Source of the DNA: FEN-1297 sp021817845
Lineage (GTDB): Bacteria; Bacteroidota; Ignavibacteria; Ignavibacteriales; Ignavibacteriaceae
Reading direction: 5' to 3'
NCBI GenBank assembly: GCA_021817845.1
Contig: JAKAFW010000003.1
Coordinates: forward strand, 1 to 64,000
DNA: 64,000 bases
Under the pieces are notes generated by a model, which had not been told where the DNA came from, made no database searches, and was given only the letters and a program-made list of their open reading frames with translations. The position numbers and the translations under genes were made by a program. Position 1 is the stretch's first letter. The number at the start of each line of letters is the position of its first letter. Of this stretch, positions 35,858-44,815 are shown one piece after another.

Positions 35858-37690
35858 ATGTGCGGGATTGTAGGATATATAGGTGAAAAAAATTGTGTGC
35901 CGATTATCATTAATGGATTAAAAAGATTGGAGTACCGGGGATACGATTCCGCTGGTATTGCACTCATTTTCGATCATCATTCGGAAGTAATTAAAAACAA
36001 AGGAAAAGTTTCTCTTCTCGAAGATAAAATCGAAAGTCTTGATCTATCAGCAAATCTTGGCATCGGGCATACCCGTTGGGCAACACACGGTGTGCCGAAT
36101 GAAATAAATGCTCATCCTCATTTCAATACTTCAAAAAACTTATATGTGATTCATAATGGGATAATTGAAAATTACCAAACCTTAAGAACGGGACTTCAAA
36201 AGCTTGGCTACGAGTTTATTACTCAAACTGATTCCGAAGTTCTCCCCCATTTAATTGACAGCTTTTTAGTTAAAGGACATTCTCTATTCAAATCTGTTCA
36301 ATTAGCTTTAAGCGAAGTTGAAGGCACTTACGGCATAGCGGTTATCTATGAAAAGGAACCTGATAAAATTATTGCAGCTCGTAAAGGTTCTCCCCTTGTT
36401 CTGGGTATAGGTGAAAATGAAAATTTTGTCGCTTCTGATGTTTCTGCAATTATTTCTCATACTAAACAAATTGTTTATCTTGAAGACGGCGAGATTATCC
36501 AGGTTTTCAAAGACCACTTTAACGCTAAAACTAATCTTGATAAGGAAGTTAAAAAGGAAATTCACGAAATTTCCATGACTTTAGACGAAATTGACAAAGG
36601 CGGTTTCCCTCATTTTATGCTTAAAGAAATTATGGAGCAACCTGAGTCTGTTCGTAATTCAATGAGGGGTAGAATTCTTTTTGACGAAGGTACTGCAAAA
36701 CTCGGAGGTCTTGAAAACGTCGCAGACAGACTTGCGGCTTCAAAAAGAATTACTATTTCGGCATGTGGTACTTCATGGCATGCAGGTCTTGTCGGTAAAT
36801 ATATGCTTGAGCAATTCACACGCATTCCTACTGAAGTAGAATATGCTTCAGAATTTCGCTATCGAAATCCGATTATTGAAAAAGACGATGCAATATTTTT
36901 TATTTCTCAAAGCGGTGAAACCGCAGACACTCTCGCCGCTCTTAAAGAGGCTAAACTAAGAGGCGCACTTGTGCTCGGAATTTGTAATGTGGTTGGAAGT
37001 TCTATCGCTCGCGAAAGTAACGCCGGCGTTTATACACATGCCGGTCCTGAAATAGGTGTTGCTTCTACTAAAGCGTTCTCTTCTCAGCTTGTTGTACTTG
37101 CTTTAATTACTTTGCTAATTGCCCGTAAAAAAACCATGAGTTTGGTTGATGGTAAATCTATTGCCCTCGAATTATCACACATACCGGATAAGATTTCGGA
37201 AATATTAAAGCTTAATGATGAAATTGAAAAAATTGCAGAAATATTTAAAGATTCAAAAAACTTTTTATACCTCGGACGCGGCTATAACTTCCCGGTTGCC
37301 CTTGAAGGCGCTTTGAAGCTTAAAGAAATTTCTTATATACATGCAGAAGGCTATCCGGCTGCGGAGATGAAACACGGTCCCATCGCCTTGATTGATGAAA
37401 ATATGCCGGTGGTGTTTATTGCTCCTAAAGATTCTACTTACGACAAAATTATAAGTAACATTCAGGAAATAAAAGCCCGCCGAGGTCGTATTATTGCTAT
37501 TGCTAGTAAGAACGATAATGAGATCGATAAGCTTGTCGACTATACTATTAAAATTCCCGATACTATTAGAATTCTTATGCCGCTTTTAACCGTAATACCT
37601 TTGCAACTCCTTGCTTATCACATCGCAGTTAAAAAAGGTTTAAACGTTGATCAACCAAGAAATTTAGCTAAGAGCGTTACGGTAGAATAA
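35858..37690 (+). CDS. glmS: Glutamine-fructose-6-phosphate aminotransferase (isomerizing)
   Basis: This 610-residue enzyme makes glucosamine-6-phosphate from fructose-6-phosphate and glutamine, the entry to amino-sugar and cell-wall synthesis. The N-terminal glutaminase domain starts MCGIVGYIG with nucleophile Cys2, and motifs GYDSAGIA and RWATHG are present. Two SIS domains follow (ACGTSWHAGLVG, SQSGETADTLAAL, GVASTKAFSSQ). The C-terminal tail DQPRNLAKSVTVE is conserved. A CAGGAG ribosome site precedes the ATG. It sits right after the polysaccharide cluster, which uses its product downstream through UDP-GlcNAc. I see no riboswitch or glmS ribozyme in the 86 bases before it. Confidence 0.97.
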   Translation: MCGIVGYIGEKNCVPIIINGLKRLEYRGYDSAGIALIFDHHSEVIKNKGKVSLLEDKIESLDLSANLGIGHTRWATHGVPNEINAHPHFNTSKNLYVIHNGIIENYQTLRTGLQKLGYEFITQTDSEVLPHLIDSFLVKGHSLFKSVQLALSEVEGTYGIAVIYEKEPDKIIAARKGSPLVLGIGENENFVASDVSAIISHTKQIVYLEDGEIIQVFKDHFNAKTNLDKEVKKEIHEISMTLDEIDKGGFPHFMLKEIMEQPESVRNSMRGRILFDEGTAKLGGLENVADRLAASKRITISACGTSWHAGLVGKYMLEQFTRIPTEVEYASEFRYRNPIIEKDDAIFFISQSGETADTLAALKEAKLRGALVLGICNVVGSSIARESNAGVYTHAGPEIGVASTKAFSSQLVVLALITLLIARKKTMSLVDGKSIALELSHIPDKISEILKLNDEIEKIAEIFKDSKNFLYLGRGYNFPVALEGALKLKEISYIHAEGYPAAEMKHGPIALIDENMPVVFIAPKDSTYDKIISNIQEIKARRGRIIAIASKNDNEIDKLVDYTIKIPDTIRILMPLLTVIPLQLLAYHIAVKKGLNVDQPRNLAKSVTVE

Positions 37691-37821
37691 AATTCACGTT
37701 TGATAATAAGCTTTATCAAGATTTTAATGCCGATTATTCTTATTTTTGCTCTAATGGTGCCTGACAAAATTGGGTATCTTTCCCTTAAATCAATATTTCT
37801 AAACAATAGATCGGGGATCTT

Positions 37822-39141
37822 ATGTCTACAAAAAATGTCTTGATCATGGGCGCCGCCGGACGCGACTTCCACAATTTTAATGTCTACTTCCGCGACAATA
37901 ACGACTATAACGTTGTCGCCTTTACTGCCACCCAAATTCCAAATATCGATGGTAGAATTTACCCGCCCGAACTCGCCGGTAAATTGTACCCAAACGGAAT
38001 TAAAATTTACGATGAAATAAACCTTACCGGCTTAATTAAAGAGCTTAAAGTTGATGAGGTGGTATTTTCATATTCCGATGTTACTTTTAATTATGTTATG
38101 ACAAAAGCATCAATTGTTAATGCAGCCGGTGTTTCATTCAAACTTTTGGGCGCGAATGATACAATGATTAAAAGTAACAAACCTGTTATTTCAATTATTG
38201 CAGTTAGAACCGGATGCGGAAAATCTCAGACTTCCCGCAAAATTGTCAAAGTACTCCGCGAAGCAGGGAAAAAGGTCGTTTCAATACGTCACCCCATGCC
38301 TTACGGAGATCTTGTAAAACAAAAAGTTCAACGGTATGGCTCATTAGAAGATTTAATTAAATATAAATGCACCATTGAAGAGATGGAAGAATACGAACCC
38401 CATATTGTTATGGGCAGCGTTATTTATGCTGGTGTCGATTATGCTGCTATTCTTGCCGAAGCCGAAAAGGAAGCTGACGTAATTATTTGGGACGGCGGTA
38501 ATAATGATATTCCTTTTTATAAATCAGATTTAACATTTACGGTTGTTGACCCTCACCGGGCAGGGCATGAAATGTATTACTATCCCGGCAATACTTCTTT
38601 GAGACTTGCAGATGTAGTTGTTATCAATAAAATGGATTCAGCAGATAAAAAAAATATTATGAAGCTTTATGATAACATTCGTGTAGTAAATCCTAAAGCT
38701 CAAATTATTGAAGCTAATTCTCCTCTTACCCTTGATAAAGAAAACTTGATCAAAGGAAAGAGGGTTCTTGTTGTTGAAGATGGCCCTACTTTAACACACG
38801 GTGAAATGGAATATGGCGCAGGTATGATTGCTGCGTGGAGAAACGATGCAGAAGAAATTATTGACCCGAGACCATTTACTGTCAATTCAATTTCTGATAC
38901 TTTTAAAAAATATCCTAAAATCGGAAAGCTTTTACCTGCTATGGGTTATAGCGATCAACAAATTTTAGATCTGGAAGAAACTATTAATAAAACCGATTGC
39001 GATACCGTAATAATCGGTACTCCGATTGACCTTGGAAGAATATTGAAAATAAACAAACCTCATGTTCGCGTTCAATATGAACTACTGGAAAAAGGGAATA
39101 TTACTGTGAAATCTATTTTGAAAGAAAAAGGTTTTATTTAA
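37822..39141 (+). CDS. Cyclic 2,3-diphosphoglycerate synthase-like GTPase (COG2403 type)
   Basis: This 439-residue protein matches the family of predicted GTPases related to archaeal cyclic 2,3-diphosphoglycerate synthase. It starts with an NAD-like strand (NVLIMGAAGRDFHNFNVYFR), has a P-loop-like VRTGCGKSQTSRK near residue 130, a WDGGNNDIPF motif and the VINKMD strand typical of GTP-binding proteins. It ends with IDLGRILKINKPHVRVQYEL. Bacterial members are widely annotated with the archaeal name, but their reaction in bacteria is unproven. It is followed, after a hairpin, by ornithine carbamoyltransferase. Confidence 0.85.
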   Translation: MSTKNVLIMGAAGRDFHNFNVYFRDNNDYNVVAFTATQIPNIDGRIYPPELAGKLYPNGIKIYDEINLTGLIKELKVDEVVFSYSDVTFNYVMTKASIVNAAGVSFKLLGANDTMIKSNKPVISIIAVRTGCGKSQTSRKIVKVLREAGKKVVSIRHPMPYGDLVKQKVQRYGSLEDLIKYKCTIEEMEEYEPHIVMGSVIYAGVDYAAILAEAEKEADVIIWDGGNNDIPFYKSDLTFTVVDPHRAGHEMYYYPGNTSLRLADVVVINKMDSADKKNIMKLYDNIRVVNPKAQIIEANSPLTLDKENLIKGKRVLVVEDGPTLTHGEMEYGAGMIAAWRNDAEEIIDPRPFTVNSISDTFKKYPKIGKLLPAMGYSDQQILDLEETINKTDCDTVIIGTPIDLGRILKINKPHVRVQYELLEKGNITVKSILKEKGFI

Positions 39142-39161
39142 CTTTCTGTATCCTTTTTGTA

Positions 39162-39183
39162 GCCCCATGTTTTATCGTGGGGC
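39162..39183. terminator. Hairpin between the cDPGS-like gene and argF
   Basis: An 8-bp stem GCCCCATG / CGTGGGGC with a six-base loop (one T-G pair) lies 20 bases after the upstream stop. It has no strong T run and may act as a weak terminator or attenuator. It overlaps the GTG at 39177, making that an unlikely start for the next gene. Confidence 0.45.
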
Positions 39184-39218
39184 AATTATTACTCATTAAA
39201 ATTGCAAAGGAACAAAAC

Positions 39219-40148
39219 ATGTCGAATATGAAAGGGAAAAGCTTAATTTCTTTAAATGATTTATCTGCTGAAGAATTTTGGCAAATATTTGAACTAAGCG
39301 CCTCTCTTAAATCTAAACTTAAAAACGGAGCGCCTCATCGCATCCTTGAAGGAAAAACATTGGGAATGATCTTTTCTAAACCTTCAACACGCACAAGAAT
39401 TTCTTTTGAAGTCGGTATTTACCAACTTGGTGGTATAGGGATGTATTTTAATCAAAACGACCTTCAACTTAAGAAAAGCGAAAGCATACCGGATACGGCT
39501 AAAGTCCTTTCAAGATTTCTAAACGGAATAATGATCCGTACATTTGACCATCAAGATGTAATTGACCTTGCAAAAAATTCCTCAATACCGGTAATAAATG
39601 GACTAACGGATATAATGCACCCTTGCCAGATATTAGCTGACCTCTTCACAATCCTTGAAAAAAAGAAGTCTATAAAAGGATTAAAGCTTGCTTATGTGGG
39701 CGATGGGAATAATGTTGCTAATAGTCTTTTGCATGGATGTTCTAAAGTCGGTATGGATATCTCAATTGCATCCCCAAAAGACTTCCAACCTAACAAGGAA
39801 ATTGTGCAAGAATCTATTTCAAATGCAAAAGTATCGGGAAGTAAAGTTGAAATTGTAATTGATCCCGTAGAAGCTGTTACAGGTGCTGATGTTATTTACA
39901 CCGATGTTTGGGCAAGTATGGGGCAAGAAAGCGAAGCCGTTAAACGAAATGAAATATTCAAAAAGTACCAGGTTAACAGTAACCTTGTCAAACATGCTAA
40001 AAAAGATTATTTATTTATGCACTGTCTTCCTGCCCATCGCGGGTTAGAAGTTGTAGATGAAATTGCAGACTCCAAAAACTCTGTAATTTTTGACGAAGCA
40101 GAAAATCGTCTCCATGTTCAAAAAGCTATAATGGCTTTGGTTATGTGA
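39219..40148 (+). CDS. argF: Ornithine carbamoyltransferase
   Basis: This enzyme of about 309 residues transfers carbamoyl phosphate to ornithine, giving citrulline for arginine synthesis, or works in reverse in arginine breakdown. The carbamoyl-phosphate motif STRTR lies in KPSTRTRISFEVG, followed by the HPCQ motif and the catalytic HCLPAHRG motif. I choose the ATG at 39219 because AAAGG lies nine bases before it and the family starts near this point; a GTG at 39177 sits inside a hairpin. No other arginine genes are in the window, so biosynthetic versus catabolic role is open. Confidence 0.95.
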   Translation: MSNMKGKSLISLNDLSAEEFWQIFELSASLKSKLKNGAPHRILEGKTLGMIFSKPSTRTRISFEVGIYQLGGIGMYFNQNDLQLKKSESIPDTAKVLSRFLNGIMIRTFDHQDVIDLAKNSSIPVINGLTDIMHPCQILADLFTILEKKKSIKGLKLAYVGDGNNVANSLLHGCSKVGMDISIASPKDFQPNKEIVQESISNAKVSGSKVEIVIDPVEAVTGADVIYTDVWASMGQESEAVKRNEIFKKYQVNSNLVKHAKKDYLFMHCLPAHRGLEVVDEIADSKNSVIFDEAENRLHVQKAIMALVM

Positions 40149-40296
40149 TATTAAATAGTACGGATCATACAGACAAAAAAATAAAATAGAAAAATATCAA
40201 AAGCATTGATTTTTAGAATTAAACATTATATTTCAATACATTTTGATAAATTACAAATAGTAAAAAACATAAATTATTAATAGTCAGGGCGAAAAA

Positions 40297-41475
40297 ATGA
40301 AAAAAGTAGTTATTACACATGCCAAAAGAACTGCTATCGGTGCATTTAACGGCGGACTAAGCAGTTTTACAGCTCCTCAGTTAGGCAGCATAGTTATCAA
40401 ATCACTTCTTGAAGAATCAAAAATCGATAAAAACCTTATTGATGAAGTAATAATGGGTAATGTTTTAACCGCCGGATTAGGACAAGCCCCCGCACGTCAG
40501 GCAGCTCTATTAGCCGGATTACCCGACAAGACTGAATGTCTTACAATCAATAAAATGTGCGGCAGCGGATTAAAAGCAGTTATGCTTGCCCAGCAAGCTA
40601 TTGCCTGCGGAGATGCAGATATTATAATAGCTGGTGGTCAGGAAAGTATGACTAACTCTCCATTTGTTCTACCCAATGCAAGAAACGGCTATCGTTTAGG
40701 CAATGGAACTATCTTAGATACAATTTTGGTTGACGGCTTGGTAGATGCTTACAATAATATTCACATGGGACTTTGTGCAGAATCATGCGCAAAGGATTTC
40801 CATTTCACACGAGAACAATTAGATGAATTCTCAATTCATTCTTACAAGCGCGCCCTTACAGCACAAAAGGAAGGGAAGTTTAAAGACGAGATAACTGAAG
40901 TGAAAGTCAAAACAAAAACTGGTGAAATTGCATTCATAAAAGATGAAGAACCTGAGAAGGTTAATTTTGATAAGATTCCTTCCCTTAAACCTGTATTTGA
41001 CAAGAATGGAGTTGTTACGGCTGCTAATGCTTCAAGCATTAACGACGGAGCTGCTGCTTTGCTTATTATGTCAGAAGAAAAAGCCCTTAAACTGGGACTC
41101 ACTCCTCTTGTCGAAATTGTAGCTCAAAGCTCTGCGGCTAAGGCTCCAATTGAATTTACAACCGCACCTGCAGATGCAATAAATAAAGTATTAAAGAAAG
41201 CCAATTTAGATATTAAACAAATAGACTTATTCGAAATCAATGAAGCCTTTGCTGTAGTATCACTCGCAGTGAACAAGCTCTTAGATTTATCTACCGAGAA
41301 AGTAAACGTTAACGGCGGTGCCGTAGCATTAGGACACCCGATAGGAGCAAGCGGTGCAAGGATATTAACTACGTTACTTTATGAAATGAATAGAAGATAT
41401 TCTGAATACGGTCTTGCTTCACTATGCATTGGAGGAGGGGAAGCATCTGCTGTAATTGTTAAACGTTACCAATAA
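40297..41475 (+). CDS. Acetyl-CoA C-acetyltransferase (thiolase)
   Basis: This 392-residue thiolase joins or splits acetyl-CoA units. It has the acyl-accepting Cys88 in NKMCGSGLKAV, the GGQESMTNSP motif, the catalytic His347 in GHPIGASGARI and Cys377 in LCIGGGEA. The length and the CIGGGEA motif fit the biosynthetic-type acetoacetyl-CoA thiolases. It is transcribed alone, with a 148-base gap before it, and ends in convergent orientation to the kinase gene. A GAAAAAATG context gives only a weak ribosome site. Confidence 0.95.
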   Translation: MKKVVITHAKRTAIGAFNGGLSSFTAPQLGSIVIKSLLEESKIDKNLIDEVIMGNVLTAGLGQAPARQAALLAGLPDKTECLTINKMCGSGLKAVMLAQQAIACGDADIIIAGGQESMTNSPFVLPNARNGYRLGNGTILDTILVDGLVDAYNNIHMGLCAESCAKDFHFTREQLDEFSIHSYKRALTAQKEGKFKDEITEVKVKTKTGEIAFIKDEEPEKVNFDKIPSLKPVFDKNGVVTAANASSINDGAAALLIMSEEKALKLGLTPLVEIVAQSSAAKAPIEFTTAPADAINKVLKKANLDIKQIDLFEINEAFAVVSLAVNKLLDLSTEKVNVNGGAVALGHPIGASGARILTTLLYEMNRRYSEYGLASLCIGGGEASAVIVKRYQ

Positions 41476-41494
41476 TAATTAGTCATCTTTAATA

Positions 41495-41570
41495 AAAGCC
41501 TCTAAGATTTAAGTTCAAGGAAAGTATAAATACTTTGCAGACAACTTTAATAATAAACTTTGGAGGCTTT
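41495..41570. terminator. Long-loop hairpin between convergent genes
   Basis: AAAGCCTCTAAG (41495-41506) can pair with CTTTGGAGGCTTT (41558-41570) across a loop of about 50 bases, between the thiolase and the convergent kinase gene. It may be a bidirectional terminator but the loop is long, so confidence is modest. Confidence 0.4.
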
Positions 41571-41589
41571 GCTCTTACTGAACATAATC

Positions 41590-42945
41590 TTAAAAGCTTA
41601 GCGTAAATACTGTTTCCTTATTGGGCACCGAATAAACAGTTATTCCACCTTTATGCACTCTCATTATCTGCCGAGATAAACTTAACCCGACACCGGAGCC
41701 TTCTTTCCTTGTTGTAAAGAAAGGAATAAAAATCTTCTCATATAAATCTTCAGGAATTCCCGGACCGTTATCACTCACTTGAATTACTAATTCGCCCATG
41801 TTATCAATCCTACTAATCAACTTAATAGCAGGCTCTCTAGTAACCGCTAACGCACTCATTGAGTTTAATATTAGGTTTATTATCACCTGTTCAATCAAAT
41901 CAGGATCAGCTGTAATCTCCAAATCTAAAGGAACTATTGAAAAGGAAAACTTAATATTCTTCTCCTGAAATTGTTCAGTAAGTAACTTCTGAATTCTTTC
42001 GAACAATTCGGAAATTGTAACTTCCTGGAAATTAGGAATAGGTATCCTAGTCAGACTGCGGTAATCATCTACAAAATGAAGTAAGCCTTGACCTCTTCTT
42101 TTAATTGTATTTAAGGCTCCTTTTACATCATCCATACCTTCTGCATTGATAATTTTATTATCCTTAAAATTATTATCAATCTCTCCAAGCAAAGTGCAAG
42201 CAGTCGCGGACAATGAAATGATTGGCGTTACTGAATTCATTATCTCATGTGTCAGTACACGGATTAAATTCTGCCAAGTCTCCATTTCACGCTCCTCGAG
42301 CTCACTTTGAATATTGCTAATTGAAATAAGCGTGTAGTGGTTCTCCCGCAGTTTAAATTCCGTAGCGTAAATTGAAAGCTGAGATAGTTCATTATTATCT
42401 GCCATCTTAACTAAAATTTTATCCCCCGATTTTAAGTTTCTTAAAGAATCCGCCATAGTCTTACTTACATTAGAAAGTTCTGAAATGTTCTTTAAGCTAT
42501 GAATCTTAAGCAATTTTTTAGCAGCAGTATTTATTAGTTCAACATCTCCGTCTAACTTATATGCCATTAGCCCAATTCCAACATGCTGAACTATTGTCTG
42601 CAAATAGCGGTAGTGTTCCTCCTTTTCCATTCTTGCTTTTCTAAACTCATCAATTACATCTGAAAATGCGCTGCTTAATTCCTCAAAAGATGAACCCTTC
42701 ATGCTGCTTCTAAAGTTCTGAGAGAAATCAGAGTATTTAATTGAACTAAAAAATCTTGCTATTTCCCGATTTGTCTTTTGAACGAATTGTACAAGCCAAA
42801 ATATTTGTGCTACGATAAGAACTAAAACAATAAATGTTGTTGCTACCAGCTTTGTTTCAGTAAGAAGAAAGAAAATAAGAAAAACCGAAATGCAAAGTAA
42901 AGCTGTCCTAAATAAAATTATAAGGCTGAATCTTTTATAAACCAT
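41590..42945 (-). CDS. NtrY-type sensor histidine kinase of the exporter circuit
   Basis: This 451-residue kinase has two adjacent membrane helices at its N-terminus (residues 8-28 and 30-50, IILFRTALLCISVFLIFFLL then VATTFIVLVLIVAQIFWLVQ) with almost no periplasmic loop. A PAS-like region near 110-200 follows, then a HisKA with the phospho-His233 in LTHEIMNSVTPI, and an HATPase domain with NLILNSMSAL, DNGPGIPED and GSGVGLSLSRQIM. The missing sensor loop suggests sensing in the membrane or cytoplasm. Its start overlaps the response-regulator gene by 11 bases, so the two form one operon divergent from the ABC exporter. Confidence 0.92.
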   Translation of the reverse strand: MVYKRFSLIILFRTALLCISVFLIFFLLTETKLVATTFIVLVLIVAQIFWLVQFVQKTNREIARFFSSIKYSDFSQNFRSSMKGSSFEELSSAFSDVIDEFRKARMEKEEHYRYLQTIVQHVGIGLMAYKLDGDVELINTAAKKLLKIHSLKNISELSNVSKTMADSLRNLKSGDKILVKMADNNELSQLSIYATEFKLRENHYTLISISNIQSELEEREMETWQNLIRVLTHEIMNSVTPIISLSATACTLLGEIDNNFKDNKIINAEGMDDVKGALNTIKRRGQGLLHFVDDYRSLTRIPIPNFQEVTISELFERIQKLLTEQFQEKNIKFSFSIVPLDLEITADPDLIEQVIINLILNSMSALAVTREPAIKLISRIDNMGELVIQVSDNGPGIPEDLYEKIFIPFFTTRKEGSGVGLSLSRQIMRVHKGGITVYSVPNKETVFTLSF

Positions 42946-44311
42946 ATTTCTCCAACCTTCGGTATAGCGATGCTCTTGTCAAACCTAATTCCTTTGCAGC
43001 TTTAGTCAAATTACCGCCATGCAAACTTATTGCTTTAATGATTAGCATCTTCTCCGCCTCTTCAAGATGGTAATTATCAATAACCGACTCTTCATCTTTA
43101 ACATCTTTGGAAGAAAAATAAAAGTCTTCGGGATGTAGCATTCCGGAATCACTCATGATTACAACTCGTTCAATCATATGCTGCAGTTCCCGTATGTTAC
43201 CCGGCCAGTGATATTGTGTCAGCTTGCTTTGAGCTTGGGCGCTAATCTTCTTCATAGACTTATTATATTTCTTACAATAAATATTTATGAAATGATCAAC
43301 AAGAAGGGGAATATCCTCAAATCTCTTTCTCAATGGCGGAAGGTGAATCTCAATGGTATTTACCCTATAAAGCAAATCTTGTCTAAAGCGCTTTTCAGAT
43401 ATTAATTCTTCATAAGGCAAATTAGTAGCACATATTAAACGAATATCAATCTTTTTAGAAATAGTCGAACCAAGCCTAGTAATCTGTCTATTTTGAAGTG
43501 CTGTCAATAATTTCATCTGAAGATTAAAGGTTAAATTCCCTATTTCATCAAGAAATAGTGTACCTCCTGAAGCAACCTCAAAGCGTCCGGCCCTGTCTTC
43601 TTTTGCATCTGTAAATGCGCCTTTCACATAGCCAAAGAATTCACTCTCAAAAAGGGACTCACTTATGGCGCCCATATCCACACTTAAAAATATTTCCTTA
43701 TTCCTATCCGACTGATGATGTATTGCTCTTGCAATAAGCTCCTTACCAGTTCCATTTTCTCCCAGTATCAATATGTTAGCATCTGTCTTAGCAACTTTCT
43801 GTATTGTAATAAACACCTTTTGCATTTCCTCTGATATGCCAACTATATCATGAAACTCCTTTTCCATGTCACTGCTTAGTTGTTTCTGCCTAGACAATAG
43901 ATTATCGATCTCTTGCTTAGACTCACTTAATTTCATTGCAGATGAGACAGTAGCTAGTAATTGTTCATTCTGCCATGGTTTAAGTACAAAATCAGTAGCA
44001 CCATCTTTTATAGCCTTCACCGCAATATCGATGTTCCCGAAAGCAGTTATATGAATTACCACTGCTTTCGGATCCAACTCAAGTATTTTTTTCAGCCAAT
44101 AGAAACCTTCAACTCCAGTAGTGGTGTTACCAGAAAAATTCATATCCAGCAGGATTACGTCGTAGTGATTATCTTTTAATATAACAGGTATTTGTTCCGG
44201 ATTTTTTTCTATTCTTACAATAGAATAGTGCTGCTTTAAAAGAAGTCGTGCAGAGAAGAGGATATCCTCATCATCATCGATTATTAATATTTTACCTGAC
44301 TTTACATTCAT
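42935..44311 (-). CDS. Sigma-54-dependent response regulator, NtrC family
   Basis: This 458-residue regulator has a receiver domain (ILIIDDDEDIL, phospho-Asp in DVILLDMNF), then a sigma-54 AAA+ domain with Walker A GENGTGKELIARA near residue 175 and the sigma-54 contact loop, read here as KGAFTDA rather than GAFTGA. The C-terminus is a Fis-type helix-turn-helix (AAKELGLTRASLYRRLEKYG). The GAFTDA variant occurs naturally in other activators. It is the first gene of its operon with the kinase. The divergent exporter operon carries a matching -24/-12 promoter and upstream palindromic sites, so it is very likely its target. Confidence 0.95.
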   Translation of the reverse strand: MNVKSGKILIIDDDEDILFSARLLLKQHYSIVRIEKNPEQIPVILKDNHYDVILLDMNFSGNTTTGVEGFYWLKKILELDPKAVVIHITAFGNIDIAVKAIKDGATDFVLKPWQNEQLLATVSSAMKLSESKQEIDNLLSRQKQLSSDMEKEFHDIVGISEEMQKVFITIQKVAKTDANILILGENGTGKELIARAIHHQSDRNKEIFLSVDMGAISESLFESEFFGYVKGAFTDAKEDRAGRFEVASGGTLFLDEIGNLTFNLQMKLLTALQNRQITRLGSTISKKIDIRLICATNLPYEELISEKRFRQDLLYRVNTIEIHLPPLRKRFEDIPLLVDHFINIYCKKYNKSMKKISAQAQSKLTQYHWPGNIRELQHMIERVVIMSDSGMLHPEDFYFSSKDVKDEESVIDNYHLEEAEKMLIIKAISLHGGNLTKAAKELGLTRASLYRRLEKYGL

Positions 44312-44502
44312 GATTATAATTCCGTGATATTACATAAATTAAATTGGAGTTTAAGGAGGAAAACAGAAGGCGACAGAACCGGGAACGTAAAATAAAATTA
44401 TTTGTATTTTTATGATTCATGCTTTTGTATTTAGTAATCAAATTTTATTCCTATAAAAATCCGCCTTTATCTATTATTACAAATATTCGATCGTTCGTAA
44501 AT

Positions 44503-44527
44503 GGACAGAACTGTCCGATACCGGACA
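44503..44527. promoter_or_regulatory. Predicted upstream activator sites for the NtrC-like regulator
   Basis: Three alternating half-sites overlap here. GGACAG (44503-44508) pairs with CTGTCC (44511-44516) around AA, and TGTCCG (44512-44517) pairs with CGGACA (44522-44527) around ATAC. Both palindromes are perfect. They lie about 255 bases upstream of a -24/-12 promoter, a normal distance for a sigma-54 activator site. Binding by the regulator at 42935-44311 is an inference. Confidence 0.6.
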
Positions 44528-44766
44528 ATACTAACTTCTAGTATTATTGATTCAAAAGCAATAATATCTTTAAATATTTTGAATTTATAATTCTTTCCCA
44601 AATCTTTAAGGAAATAATTCATCTAGCATCGTCATCTAAGTATTCGTTTTTTTTACTTAAAACGTACCTGCTGATGCGGAATAGTTAAATTGATAAATTT
44701 TGTCAATTTCATGGTATTTCATTCAAAATTCAAAATTTAGAATTCAAAATTGCTTCTCGCCTGTCA

Positions 44767-44782
44767 AGGCACGCTAATTGCT
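44767..44782 (+). promoter_or_regulatory. Sigma-54 (-24/-12) promoter of the ABC exporter operon
   Basis: The sequence AGGCACG-CTAA-TTGCT matches the sigma-54 consensus TGGCACG-N4-TTGCW except for one base. GG (44768-44769) and GC (44780-44781) are exactly 12 bases apart. The predicted start of transcription is near 44793, about 23 bases before the TTG start of the adaptor gene. It is the best promoter match seen in the window. Confidence 0.8.
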
Positions 44783-44815
44783 AATACCAATTAAGAAAAA
44801 TTAGTAGGTTATCAC

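Noticed and set aside
37651..37935. A 94-codon minus-strand frame between glmS and the GTPase gene
   Set aside because: It overlaps both genes and resembles a shadow with no family signal.
39177..39218. GTG start for ornithine carbamoyltransferase at 39177
   Set aside because: It lies inside a hairpin, and a better ribosome site precedes the ATG at 39219.
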